Source: Dehalococcoidales bacterium (GTDB lineage Bacteria; Chloroflexota; Dehalococcoidia; Dehalococcoidales; UBA2162). Taken from it: a DNA stretch of 64,000 nucleotides. The notes beneath the pieces were generated by a model, which made no database searches, had not been told where the DNA came from, and saw nothing but the letters and a program-made list of their open reading frames with translations. The stretch covers positions 1 through 64,000 of the forward strand of contig JAFGCW010000013.1 of NCBI GenBank assembly GCA_016932435.1. The letters run 5' to 3'. How positions within the stretch are numbered: position 1 is the first letter of the stretch; each line of letters opens with the position of its first letter. Below, piece after piece: positions 1 to 7,872 of this stretch. A program made the position numbers and the translations under genes.

Positions 1-980
1 ACAAAATCACCGGCGACGATACGATAAGCCTTAACGTCATCGGGGGCATACTGGATATTTACCTCGAATAACGGGGTGTAATGTATTCCTACCAGTTCCT
101 TACCTTGAAGTTTTTCTAAAATCGTGTATTCGTCAGTAACCGAAACGCCCAGCAACGATGAAGCCATAACAAGATATTCATTTTCAAGCTCGGCTACGGC
201 ATATTCAGCATCGGGCGACACCGCCAGAGCCACATTACCGGGCAGCGTCCAGGGAGTAGTCGTCCAGGCAAGGAAATAGCCCGGTTTATCGGACGATCTC
301 AACAATTCGGCAAGCCTGCTTTCCCCCAGAGAAGACTGGACGATTCTGAACTTTATGTAAATCGATGGATCTTCGGTATCGTCTTTATAACCCTGGGCAA
401 CCTCGTGAGAACTGAGAGACGTCTCGCACCTTGGGCAGTGAGGAGTGACTCTGTGACCCTGGTAGATAAGGCCTTTATCCCACATCTGTTTGAGAGCCCA
501 CCAGCAGGTCTCCATATAACTGTTTTTCATCGTGACATAGGCGTTTTTCATGTCGACCCAGTAGCCGATACGCTCCGTCATCTCCTCGAATTCTTTTATA
601 TACCCGAGAACACTTTCACGGCAGAGAGCGTTAAATTCCTTAATCCCGTATTCTTCTATCTGGGCTTTTCCTGAAAATCCCAGTTTCTTCTCCACTTCGA
701 GTTCGACCGGCAGTCCGTGAGTATCCCATCCACCGATACGCGGGGTATGATAACCTTTCATCGCCTTGTAGCGTGGAAATATATCCTTGATTGCCCTTGG
801 CATGGCGAAGTGGAGTCCGGGGCTGGCATTGGTTGTCGGTGGTCCTTCATACATGATAAAGGCAGGTTTTCCCTCTCGTTTGTCTACACTCTTCTGGAAA
901 ATATTCCCGTCTCTCCAGAGCTCAAGGATCGTTTCCTCGACCTGGGGAAAATTTACTCTGCTGTTTACCGGTTTGAACAT
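1..980 (-). CDS. ileS: Isoleucyl-tRNA synthetase (IleRS), N-terminal part, cut by window start
   Basis: Cytoplasmic class I synthetase that charges tRNA-Ile. The reading frame opens at an ATG (revcomp of 978-980) behind a GGAGAGG ribosome site and stays open to base 1, giving about 326 residues. Visible are the HIGH-type signature as PGLHF near residue 54-58 and GGWDTHGLPVE near 84-93, the latter typical of IleRS rather than ValRS or LeuRS. Residues from about 200 onward begin the inserted editing domain (TTTPWTLPGN is seen). The KMSKS motif and C-terminus lie outside the window. A T-box leader with an Ile specifier stands directly upstream, which independently supports the assignment. Confidence 0.97.
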   Translation of the reverse strand, partial: MFKPVNSRVNFPQVEETILELWRDGNIFQKSVDKREGKPAFIMYEGPPTTNASPGLHFAMPRAIKDIFPRYKAMKGYHTPRIGGWDTHGLPVELEVEKKLGFSGKAQIEEYGIKEFNALCRESVLGYIKEFEEMTERIGYWVDMKNAYVTMKNSYMETCWWALKQMWDKGLIYQGHRVTPHCPRCETSLSSHEVAQGYKDDTEDPSIYIKFRIVQSSLGESRLAELLRSSDKPGYFLAWTTTPWTLPGNVALAVSPDAEYAVAELENEYLVMASSLLGVSVTDEYTILEKLQGKELVGIHYTPLFEVNIQYAPDDVKAYRIVAGDF

Positions 981-994
981 GTTATACCTCTCCA

Positions 995-1026
995 CAAAAA
1001 AATCCCGCCCCTCTCAAGGGACGGGA
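995..1026 (-). terminator. T-box-controlled terminator before ileS
   Basis: On the minus strand a TCCCG/CGGGA-type stem with inner CCCT/AGGG pairing is followed by seven or more U residues. It overlaps the competing T-box antiterminator pairing and so forms the off state of the riboswitch. Confidence 0.9.
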
Positions 1027-1276
1027 AAAATATTACCCGCGGTACCACCCTAATTTCTCCCGACTACATCGGAAGACACTCATTAATGGCACATAAAAAT
1101 GCCCCGTCACTGGTAACGGTTGACGAACCCGGCCAAGCCTACAAGTCCCTCATCGGAACATTCGGTTGACGGCTCAGGAGTGATTTTCCGGAAGGCATCC
1201 ACATCTGCTTTCACCAAACCAGACTCGCTAAGTGTCTGTTATCTCCCGTACTCTTCTCCGTCACTGCCTTTTTCAG
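995..1276 (-). promoter_or_regulatory. T-box riboswitch leader of ileS (Ile specifier)
   Basis: Read on the minus strand, the leader holds the canonical T-box sequence AGGGTGGTACCGCGGGT (revcomp of 1035-1051), complementary to the tRNA acceptor end. It is followed by an intrinsic terminator (stem within 1003-1026, U-run 995-1002) that ends just before the ileS ribosome site. The stem I region carries the usual AGTACGGGAGA element near its 5' end. An ATC codon followed by A (revcomp of 1182-1184), before CTCCTGAGC, is the likely specifier and matches isoleucine. Known mechanism: uncharged tRNA-Ile stabilises the antiterminator and allows ileS transcription. Confidence 0.95.
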
Positions 1277-1280
1277 TAAA

Positions 1281-1309
1281 ATAGTATCGTATCTGCCTGT
1301 TTTTGTCAA
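1281..1309 (-). promoter_or_regulatory. Sigma-70-type promoter of the ileS T-box leader
   Basis: Minus strand: -35 TTGACA (revcomp of 1304-1309), a 17-nt spacer and -10 TACTAT (revcomp of 1281-1286). It starts only a few bases after the jag stop codon and fires into the T-box leader. Confidence 0.8.
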
Positions 1310-1314
1310 TTCGG

Positions 1315-1974
1315 TTATTCTTCTTTAGGAAGAATAACTACCCTGCGTGATTCACCCTGGCCGATACTCTCGGTTATCACGTCCTGATGTTCAGCCAGAG
1401 CCAGATGAATTATTCTTCGCTCATATGCCGACATCGGTTCGAGTGTAAATGACATATTTTTGGCATTTACCTGCTCAGCCATCTGACGAGCAAATACCTG
1501 GAGCGCCTGATACCGGCGTTGTTTATAACCTTCGACATCTATTATTACAGGCAGCCAGCTTTTCTTCTGGTGCCCTATGATCAACCTTACTATATACTGG
1601 AGACAGGATAGAGTCTGACCTCTCCGGCCAATTAGGATTCCGAGATCATCACCTTCTATATTAAGCGAAATCGACTCGGTAGGTTCTTCACCTTCTACGA
1701 CAGGTGGCGGCTGGAGAACAGCCGAACCATCCACCCCCAGTAAACCGAGAAGTTCATTGGTCGTGTTCTGTACATATTCAGTAATATCTTCATCCGGATC
1801 AGAAGTAATCGGAGTTACCCTGACAACTGCCTCATCGCTGCCCAATCCGAGTATACCGGATTTACCTTCGCTTATTACGTCTACTTCTACCTCCTCCCGA
1901 CTTACGCCTAATTGACTGATAGCTTGTTGAATAGCCTCCTCCACTGTCTTCGCTCTCGCTTCCAGACTCTCCAT
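1315..1974 (-). CDS. jag: Jag/KhpB-type RNA-binding protein (Jag-N, KH, R3H)
   Basis: 219 residues with the three-part Jag architecture: Jag-N domain at about 1-55 (KTVEEAIQQAISQLG, GILGLG), a KH domain at about 70-150 with the GxxG loop as IGRRGQ, and an R3H domain at the C-terminus (RRIIHLALAEH then GESRRVVI). KhpB/Jag proteins bind small and messenger RNAs and in Firmicutes affect cell elongation and division. It follows yidC, as in many bacteria. Its start lies inside the yidC gene in another frame, with a 113-nt overlap. The N-terminus matches the family from the first residues, so the start at 1974 looks real. Confidence 0.93.
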   Translation of the reverse strand: MESLEARAKTVEEAIQQAISQLGVSREEVEVDVISEGKSGILGLGSDEAVVRVTPITSDPDEDITEYVQNTTNELLGLLGVDGSAVLQPPPVVEGEEPTESISLNIEGDDLGILIGRRGQTLSCLQYIVRLIIGHQKKSWLPVIIDVEGYKQRRYQALQVFARQMAEQVNAKNMSFTLEPMSAYERRIIHLALAEHQDVITESIGQGESRRVVILPKEE

Positions 1975-2842
1975 CTTCTATTCCTTCTTCCCGGGCGGGA
2001 CTTGATTCGATTACTATATCGGCACTCGTATCGTCTGCCGATAATACTCTTTTCTGCTTGGGTTCCCGCCCCTGGTTTTTCTTTATATCAGGACCTTTAC
2101 CGCTGGTACCACCACCACGGAATGGCAAGGTAAGTCCTCCCCAGCCGGTGCTGAAATACTGCATTATAATCCGGATTATCGTCGAAGTCACCCAGTACAC
2201 TGCCAGGCCGCTGGGAAGTGACATACACAGGAATCCGAACATCAGCGGCATCATCCAGAGCATCATCTGTCCCTGTGCCGCCTGCTGAGGATCGGCGTTG
2301 GGATTCGTTGTCATCTTCTGCTGGACCCACATGGCAACACCAACGAGAATCGCCATAAACATATCAGGAGCAGCTAGGTTAAGCCACAGGAATTGGCTGT
2401 TAAGCGGTATCTGTGAGAACACCGGCCAGGACGTGTACAGTCTCTGGGACAGATCCATGAATCCTTCGGGTGCCGTGGCCAGCAACCGTATCACGGACTG
2501 GTAGAGGGCTATCCACACCGGCATCTGTACCAGCATCGGCAGCAGGCATCCCGCAGGGCTTACCCCGGATTCCTTCATTAACCTCATCTGTTCCTGGGCA
2601 GCCTTCTGCTTATCTTTTGCGTATTTTTTCCGTACTTCGGCAATTTCAGCCTGCATAGCCTGCATGGCTTTCGTTGCCTTTAGCTGCCTCTGGGTAAGCG
2701 GATACATAAGCAGGTTGACAACAACAGTGAGAACCATTATCGCCAGGCCGAAACTACCAACAAGGTAGTCGGACAGCATAATGAGTACATTAATTATCGG
2801 GTTAAGTATTATAAGGTCCCAGACGGTCCCGACCCATTCCAA
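1862..2842 (-). CDS. yidC: Membrane protein insertase YidC/Oxa1
   Basis: 326 residues of the short YidC type without the large periplasmic domain of proteobacteria. It inserts and folds membrane proteins with or without SecYEG. The core runs from about residue 28 to 235: a first membrane segment (FGLAIMVLTVVVNLLMYPL), a cytoplasmic hairpin rich in basic and charged residues (AEIAEVRKKYAKDKQKA), the CLLPMLVQMPVWIALY segment, then three further hydrophobic stretches. The C-terminal 90 residues are charged and end in a strongly basic tail (SIRRKSGGGRSRRNKRR), as in Oxa1-type proteins where the tail contacts ribosomes. That basic tail is encoded in sequence shared with the start of jag. Confidence 0.95.
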   Translation of the reverse strand: MEWVGTVWDLIILNPIINVLIMLSDYLVGSFGLAIMVLTVVVNLLMYPLTQRQLKATKAMQAMQAEIAEVRKKYAKDKQKAAQEQMRLMKESGVSPAGCLLPMLVQMPVWIALYQSVIRLLATAPEGFMDLSQRLYTSWPVFSQIPLNSQFLWLNLAAPDMFMAILVGVAMWVQQKMTTNPNADPQQAAQGQMMLWMMPLMFGFLCMSLPSGLAVYWVTSTIIRIIMQYFSTGWGGLTLPFRGGGTSGKGPDIKKNQGREPKQKRVLSADDTSADIVIESSPAREEGIEDGESGSESEDSGGGYSTSYQSIRRKSGGGRSRRNKRR

Positions 2843-2857
2843 GGGTATCTACCTCAC

Positions 2858-3997
2858 TTACTTCATATATATTTCGCGTTTTGCTCCTGTCATCGCGTCT
2901 ACTTCGTGAAGTGTATCGAGATTAGTATGAACATACACTTTCCCGTCTCCAGCGATAAGAGGAGCGAATATCGTTTCTTCGAGAGCGGCTAACTTCTCAT
3001 ATCCCGTACCGGTAACGTCGATCCCATATATCATACCATCTTGTGTAGCTACGACAATCACATCATCGATAAGAACCGGTGATGATGATACCGGACTTTC
3101 CAGGTCATAGTCAGTTATCTTTTCACCATTCGAGGTGTCGATTACGTATATTTTACCGTCAAGACAGGGAGCATATATCGTACTGCCGTAAATTACAGGA
3201 GTAGCCCAGAACCAGTTATCAGCCAGATATTTCCACTTCAGGCTTCCGGTATCTGCATTAATCGCGTATAGATTCCTGTCGAAAGAACTGAAATAAACCG
3301 TATTGCCGCTAACGACTGGAGTGGATACTATAGCACCTTCAGTCTCATATTCCCACTCGATACTGCCGTCTGCGGTATCAAGTGCGTAGAACTTTTTATC
3401 GAAGCACCCGATAAAAAGCATGTCATTCGATATTACGGGAGTCGACCATATTTTATCAGGAAGCTCGATTTCCCATTCCTTGTAGCCATCGGCTGCATCC
3501 AGTGCAAATACCTTATTATTTGCCGAACCAAAGTATAACTTACCCTGGTTATAGATAATACCGCCGATGATCGATCCTCCAACATTATCCTGCCGGGGAT
3601 AAACCCATCTTGGCTCCTGTCTTATTTCATTTCGACCAAAAGCATAGATCTTTCCGTTATAACCGCCGATACAGACTAGATCATCTGCTATCATGGGAGA
3701 ACTATATATAGCGACCGCAGATGAACCCTGCGCACAACTGAGAAATCCGCTGGTAGGTTGCTGTGTTTCAAGAGGGATCGATAGTATCAGGCGACCATCC
3801 GTAGCATTAACAGATACAAGGTTGCCTTCCATCGATCCTGTATAGATAACGCCGCCTTCCATTACACCACCAGCCCATCCTCGGGCAACGGCCCCACGGG
3901 TGGCGGCGCATCCCGGAAGAGTTAGTACCACAGCGAAAAGAACAAGCGCTAATAACGCTATCTTATATAACGGTCTTATTTTTTTTAGTTCATGCAT
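2858..3997 (-). CDS. PQQ-like beta-propeller lipoprotein (BamB-like fold)
   Basis: 379 residues. It has an N-terminal lipoprotein signal with lipobox LPGC (Cys30), then repeated blades with the pattern G..YALD..DG...W (for example VFALDAADGYKEWE, FYALDTADGSIEWEYE, LYAINADTGSLKWKY, IYVIDTSNGEK), about seven repeats. This is the PQQ/quinoprotein-type propeller also found in BamB. No enzymatic residues can be assigned, so it is probably a surface-anchored scaffold or binding protein. It sits between yidD and yidC, two genes that are usually adjacent, on the same strand and with a 15-bp gap to yidC. A role in membrane-protein or envelope assembly is an inference from position. Confidence 0.85.
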   Translation of the reverse strand: MHELKKIRPLYKIALLALVLFAVVLTLPGCAATRGAVARGWAGGVMEGGVIYTGSMEGNLVSVNATDGRLILSIPLETQQPTSGFLSCAQGSSAVAIYSSPMIADDLVCIGGYNGKIYAFGRNEIRQEPRWVYPRQDNVGGSIIGGIIYNQGKLYFGSANNKVFALDAADGYKEWEIELPDKIWSTPVISNDMLFIGCFDKKFYALDTADGSIEWEYETEGAIVSTPVVSGNTVYFSSFDRNLYAINADTGSLKWKYLADNWFWATPVIYGSTIYAPCLDGKIYVIDTSNGEKITDYDLESPVSSSPVLIDDVIVVATQDGMIYGIDVTGTGYEKLAALEETIFAPLIAGDGKVYVHTNLDTLHEVDAMTGAKREIYMK

Positions 3998-4022
3998 ATA
4001 TTTCTACTGCCTGGAGTGTGGG

Positions 4023-4232
4023 CTATGGTATAGGATCGTAACCGCCGGGATGAAAAGGATGGCAATGGGAAATCCTTCTGCAACCTAACCACACTCCTTT
4101 AAACAGCCCATATTTTTCTATTGCTTCATAGGTATATTGTGAACAGGTAGGAATAAACCGACAGGAAGATGGCATCACACGGGAAATGGTCATCTGGTAA
4201 ATCCTTATCATACCCATGCCAATTATCTTCAT
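4023..4232 (-). CDS. yidD: Membrane protein insertion efficiency factor YidD
   Basis: 69 residues, the usual size. It carries the diagnostic family signature: [20 protein letters not shown] followed by [10 protein letters not shown] and an [10 protein letters not shown] ending. YidD is a small membrane-associated amphipathic protein that helps insertion through the Sec/YidC route. It is located directly downstream of rnpA, the standard rpmH-rnpA-yidD-yidC order, here with a lipoprotein gene inserted before yidC. Confidence 0.95.
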   Translation of the reverse strand: MKIIGMGMIRIYQMTISRVMPSSCRFIPTCSQYTYEAIEKYGLFKGVWLGCRRISHCHPFHPGGYDPIP

Positions 4233-4304
4233 ACCCTAAATAGCCTTATTGTTCCTGTTACAATATTCCGGTTCTATTAATAGCCGGGCTACGACCGTTT
4301 TACC

Positions 4305-4643
4305 TTATACCCTTTTTAGTATATCAGCTTTCGTTAATAAAAGTTCGACTGTTTCTTTCAGATTGGTGAAACTGGCTTTAGCCGCAGACGGTCGGAGTAT
4401 ATATACCATATCCCAACCCGACTTAATAGACTCTATCCTGTTTATTTCTCTCAACTGCCGTTTGAGTTTGTTTCTCGTTACCGCATTACCGACTTTCTTA
4501 CTGACTGATAAACCGTAACGAGAATAATCGAGATTATTTGGTAAGGTTCTCAGTACGATGAGTTTAGAAGGATACGACTTGCCTTTTCCGTAGACTTCCG
4601 CATATTGCCGGGGTTTGGTTATGCGTTCTTCTCTCTTCATCAT
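4305..4643 (-). CDS. rnpA: Ribonuclease P protein component
   Basis: Protein subunit of RNase P, which matures the 5' ends of tRNAs. About 112 residues from the ATGATG at 4638-4643, which follows a GAGGGAGGG ribosome site. A longer frame upstream would overlap rpmH and has no family similarity. The RNA-binding signature is clear: YGLSVSKKVGNAVTRNKLKRQLRE, reported here as KKVGNAVTRNKLKRQLRE around residues 50-70. Conserved companion of rpmH, which ends about 40 bases upstream. Confidence 0.95.
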   Translation of the reverse strand: MMKREERITKPRQYAEVYGKGKSYPSKLIVLRTLPNNLDYSRYGLSVSKKVGNAVTRNKLKRQLREINRIESIKSGWDMVYILRPSAAKASFTNLKETVELLLTKADILKRV

Positions 4644-4681
4644 TCCCTCCCTCGGGTATCGATGTAAGAGTAATGTTCGCA

Positions 4682-4822
4682 TCAAACTACGGTCAGTCGC
4701 TTACGACCCTTCAATCGCCTGGCAGCAAGTACAGCCCGGCCACCCTTGGAACTCATCCTTTTAAGAAAGCCATGTTCACGCTTTCGTGGTATCTTCTTCG
4801 GTTGATAGGTTCTTTTTGGCAT
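4682..4822 (-). CDS. rpmH: Ribosomal protein bL34
   Basis: 46 residues, highly basic. It begins [19 protein letters not shown] and ends GRKRLTVV, with the family core [20 protein letters not shown]. The start ATG is the revcomp of 4820-4822 and the stop TGA of 4682-4684. It is a small constituent of the 50S subunit and sits just upstream of rnpA, the near-universal bacterial pair. Confidence 0.97.
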   Translation of the reverse strand: MPKRTYQPKKIPRKREHGFLKRMSSKGGRAVLAARRLKGRKRLTVV

Positions 4823-4871
4823 TCTAACCCCTTATTATAAATAAATGGCAAAATCGAGAGGAAGAGTACAA

Positions 4872-5201
4872 TTACTCTGCCGTCGCCGCTTTTGATGATA
4901 TCGTCGCTGCAGCACCAACTTTCCGCATATGAGCCGGCACATAAGGTAATAGTGCCAAGTGCCGGGCCCGTTTTATCGCTACAGCCAGGCGACGCTGATG
5001 TTTGGCGCAGGTACCGGTTCTCCGACGCGGTACGATCTTGGCTCTATCGGATACAAAACTGCGCAATCTATCAGGATCTTTGTAATTTATCACCGCTGAT
5101 TTATCAGCACAGAAAACACATACTTTTCGTTTTGGTGCGTATCGTGGTCTGCTCCATCTTGTAGTTTTACTTTTTTCCCCACTCGGTTTTCTTCTTGCCA
5201 C
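4872..5201 (-). CDS. rpsR: Ribosomal protein bS18
   Basis: 109 residues, longer than the usual 75-80 because of N- and C-terminal extensions. Core: [19 protein letters not shown], then [20 protein letters not shown] and [17 protein letters not shown]. The CVFC pair plus the later Cys and His suggest the zinc-binding form of S18. It lies in the common rpsF-ssb-rpsR operon. Component of the 30S platform next to bS6. Confidence 0.96.
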   Translation of the reverse strand: MARRKPSGEKSKTTRWSRPRYAPKRKVCVFCADKSAVINYKDPDRLRSFVSDRAKIVPRRRTGTCAKHQRRLAVAIKRARHLALLPYVPAHMRKVGAAATISSKAATAE

Positions 5202-5237
5202 TTGTTATATCTCCATACTTCAAGGTTATTTATATCC

Positions 5238-5645
5238 CTAAAAGGGAATATCTTCCGGTTCAATATCATCTATGCTGGTCTCGGCACCTTTATCCTCATT
5301 AAGAGGAGCTGAAGCCTGCCTGTCCAGGAAACTTACTCTATCGGCAACTATTTCATTTCGATATCGTTTCTGTCCGTCCTGGCCTTCCCAGCTATGAGTC
5401 CTTAATCTGCCTTCAACGTAGACCAGTCTTCCTTTGGATAAGAACTGGTTACATTGCTCGGCAAGCCTTCCCCATGTTACTACAGTAAACCATTCCGTTT
5501 CTTCTCTTCGTTCACCTTCGGACGTGGTGTACCTTCTATTTGTGGCGGCGCTGAACGAAGTTACCGGTCTGCCGTTAGGAGTGAAACGCATCTCAGGCTC
5601 ACTGCCGAGGTTACCGATGATTATTATTCTGTTTACGCTAACCAT
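5238..5645 (-). CDS. ssb: Single-stranded DNA-binding protein
   Basis: 135 residues. An OB-fold occupies about 1-110 (NRIIIIGNLGSEPEMRFTPNG, then WFTVVTWGRLAEQ and YVEGRLRTHSWEGQDG). It ends in the acidic tip DDIEPEDIPF that recruits partner proteins in replication and repair. It protects single-stranded DNA. Position between rpsF and rpsR matches the standard bacterial operon. Confidence 0.96.
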   Translation of the reverse strand: MVSVNRIIIIGNLGSEPEMRFTPNGRPVTSFSAATNRRYTTSEGERREETEWFTVVTWGRLAEQCNQFLSKGRLVYVEGRLRTHSWEGQDGQKRYRNEIVADRVSFLDRQASAPLNEDKGAETSIDDIEPEDIPF

Positions 5646-5707
5646 TCTTTCAAAGCTCCTTTAACTCTCCCCAAGCACACGGGAGAAACGGACTTTCTCC
5701 CGATTAT

Positions 5708-6028
5708 CTATTCAATGCTTATCAGCAGATGCCGTAGAACTTCTTCAGAAATCCGCAGGTTATTCTCCAGTTCTCTCCCATCCAAAGGTTTCATCTTGAA
5801 CTGGAGTAAGACATAGTATCCTTCTACAAAATGCTTAATGGGATAAGCCAGTTTTCTCTTGCCCCACCTTTGCACATCGGAAACCGCACCTCCCCTGTCG
5901 GTGATGTAGCGGCTGATACTCTCAATCGATGCTTCCAGCTTTTCTTCGGGTGTTTCCGGAGCGATTACAATGGTTAATTCGTAGTCGCGTAGTCCCAGTT
6001 CTTCTTGTGTTGTTGTATTGTCAGACAC
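5708..6028 (-). CDS. rpsF: Ribosomal protein bS6
   Basis: 106 residues. The S6 fold is shown by YELTIVIAPETPEEKLEASI near the start, GKRKLAYPIKHFVEGYYVLLQF in the middle and ISEEVLRHLLI at the end. Binds bS18 and 16S rRNA in the 30S platform. First gene of the rpsF-ssb-rpsR group, with a clear promoter 30 bases upstream. Confidence 0.96.
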   Translation of the reverse strand: MSDNTTTQEELGLRDYELTIVIAPETPEEKLEASIESISRYITDRGGAVSDVQRWGKRKLAYPIKHFVEGYYVLLQFKMKPLDGRELENNLRISEEVLRHLLISIE

Positions 6029-6057
6029 ATTCCCTCTTCTAAAAAATACTCTGGAGC

Positions 6058-6086
6058 ATTATACCACACAACAGGCAAATAAACAA
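6058..6086 (-). promoter_or_regulatory. Promoter of rpsF-ssb-rpsR
   Basis: Minus strand: -35 TTGTTT (revcomp of 6081-6086), 17-nt spacer, -10 TATAAT (revcomp of 6058-6063) preceded by TGG, an extended -10. Confidence 0.8.
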
Positions 6087-6139
6087 CATACCCTGAACCT
6101 GTCGGAGCTTATCATCACTCTACTTATGAACTAATATTA

Positions 6140-6173
6140 CGGAGGCTCCGACCGATACCGGTCGGAGCCTCCG
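6140..6173 (-). terminator. Perfect 15-bp hairpin downstream of the glutamate-synthase-like gene
   Basis: Arms 6140-6154 and 6159-6173 are exact inverted repeats with a 4-nt loop. It lies 23 bases beyond the stop of the gene at 6196. There is no long U-run, so it may act as a 3' RNA-stabilising hairpin or a weak terminator. Confidence 0.6.
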
Positions 6174-6195
6174 ACTCTGAGTATAAAATAAGTAA

Positions 6196-7785
6196 TTAAC
6201 CGAGTATCTTCATAGCTTCTTCTCGATATGCATCCATCAGGTAAGGAATGCCGGTGACTTGCGCACACTCTTCGGTCAGGGACATGAGATGTTTCCTTGA
6301 TAATGCGGAAATATTGAAACTCCTGGCACCGGCCATAAGCTGCTGGAGACCGACCTTGATCTTCTCCGAGTAGCTGTATATACCAATAGCACCCAGCGGG
6401 ATATTCTTCATCTCGTCGGCGCCGACTATATCTTTGACGTCCTCGTAGCAGACAAAGATTTCTTCAGGAGTAGAACCGTACTGGCTGACCGTATTAGGCA
6501 GCTTGCCATCGCTAATCCACTGGTTAATATTCTTGCCTACCATACCCGGAATCATCAAAGCGCGTCCCATGCATACGGCCTTGGTGAAAGGCGCACCGAG
6601 TGCAAGAGCTTTAAACACGCCGTCTTCACTGCTGAAACCACCGGCAAAGGCTATATCCGGAACCTTTTCTCCCCGGTCGGCGAGTTTCTTCAGGAATTCA
6701 TAAGCCAGTGAATGCAGGTAAAGACTGGGAATACCCCATTCTTCCATCATTCTCCACGGGCTCATCCCCGTACCACCACTGGCTCCGTCAAAGGTAAGAA
6801 GGTCGATCTTGGCATTCGAACTCCACTTAATGGCCATAGCCAGTTCACGCATACTGTAAGCCCCGGTTTTCAGGGTAACACGCTTGAAACCGATATCTCT
6901 AAGGCGCTGAACTTCATTGTAGAATGCATCCTCGCCGATAAATCCAAGACGGCTGTGCCGTTCAAACTCTTTCAGAGAACCGTCCTTGAAAGCTGCCTGT
7001 GCCAAAGGATCGGACGGATCGGGAGTGACAATGTAGCCGCGTTTTTGGAGTTCCAGGGCTCTCTCCAGGCTTCCAACCTTGATTTCACCACCGATGCATT
7101 TAGCGCCCTGTCCCCATTTTAATTCAATTGTATCAAGACCATGTTTCTTGCAGACGTACTCGGCCACACCAAGGCGTGTATCCTCTACGTTCATCTGGAC
7201 AAGGATTTCGCCGTATCCCTGGTGATAGCGACGGTAAGTCTCTATCCTGCGGTCCATATCCGGAGCGTTGGTTACCTTACCGTTCGAGTCCAGTTCCAGC
7301 TGAGGATCGATACCGCATACATTCTCGCCGCAGACCAGTGTAACACCGCTGATTGCAGCGCCAACAGCGAAATGTTCCCAGTTCTTACGGGCGATTTCAG
7401 TCGAACCGAGAGCGCCGGTAAAGATGGGGACTTTCATTTTTACTTTCTTGTCCCAGCCGTATTCTGTCTCGGTGTTTACTGCTGGGAAGGTAGCAGTATC
7501 CGGACCTCCCACCACTCCTTCCGGCAGGCCTTCCGCTCCAAGAGCATATCCCTGGATATTCAGGTGAGAATAATCAATGGGATAATCCTTGTCGCCGCCG
7601 GCGGTCACGTCACCGAAAGGTCCCGGGTAAATTAATTCGCGGCCTCGGAACGTGGCTTTAAAAACTTCGCAATTTCCGGTACAGCCGTCGATACAGCGTG
7701 AGCATAATCCGCTTGAAGGGACGACACTCCTTGAACGATTGGCAGTTCTGGTTGCTTCATTGGCATTCGGGGATCTTAGGTTCAT
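6196..7785 (-). CDS. Glutamate-synthase-like FMN-binding oxidoreductase
   Basis: 529 residues, matching the FMN/GltS central domain of glutamate synthase (large-subunit core) but without the glutaminase domain. An N-terminal cysteine cluster at about residues 27-39 (CSRCIDGCTGNCEVF) suggests an Fe-S or metal site. The TIM-barrel region has KWGQGAKCIGGE near 225, LLTFDGASGGTGMSPWRMME near 335 and IAFAGGFSSEDGVFKALALGA near 380, the flavin and 2-oxoglutarate-binding parts of GltS-type enzymes. It probably transfers electrons for glutamate formation or is a related flavoenzyme. The nrpR gene immediately upstream on the same strand supports a nitrogen-assimilation role. Confidence 0.85.
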   Translation of the reverse strand: MNLRSPNANEATRTANRSRSVVPSSGLCSRCIDGCTGNCEVFKATFRGRELIYPGPFGDVTAGGDKDYPIDYSHLNIQGYALGAEGLPEGVVGGPDTATFPAVNTETEYGWDKKVKMKVPIFTGALGSTEIARKNWEHFAVGAAISGVTLVCGENVCGIDPQLELDSNGKVTNAPDMDRRIETYRRYHQGYGEILVQMNVEDTRLGVAEYVCKKHGLDTIELKWGQGAKCIGGEIKVGSLERALELQKRGYIVTPDPSDPLAQAAFKDGSLKEFERHSRLGFIGEDAFYNEVQRLRDIGFKRVTLKTGAYSMRELAMAIKWSSNAKIDLLTFDGASGGTGMSPWRMMEEWGIPSLYLHSLAYEFLKKLADRGEKVPDIAFAGGFSSEDGVFKALALGAPFTKAVCMGRALMIPGMVGKNINQWISDGKLPNTVSQYGSTPEEIFVCYEDVKDIVGADEMKNIPLGAIGIYSYSEKIKVGLQQLMAGARSFNISALSRKHLMSLTEECAQVTGIPYLMDAYREEAMKILG

Positions 7786-7872
7786 TAATTTTTCCTCCTG
7801 TTTATTAATTTATCTTATATTTCAAGGGCAAATTACCCCTTTAAATAAGTTTTCATACTACGGATATTTAAT

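Noticed and set aside
405..1169. Plus-strand open frames opposite ileS and its leader
   Set aside because: They lie antisense to the clearly conserved ileS gene and the T-box leader and have no family resemblance.
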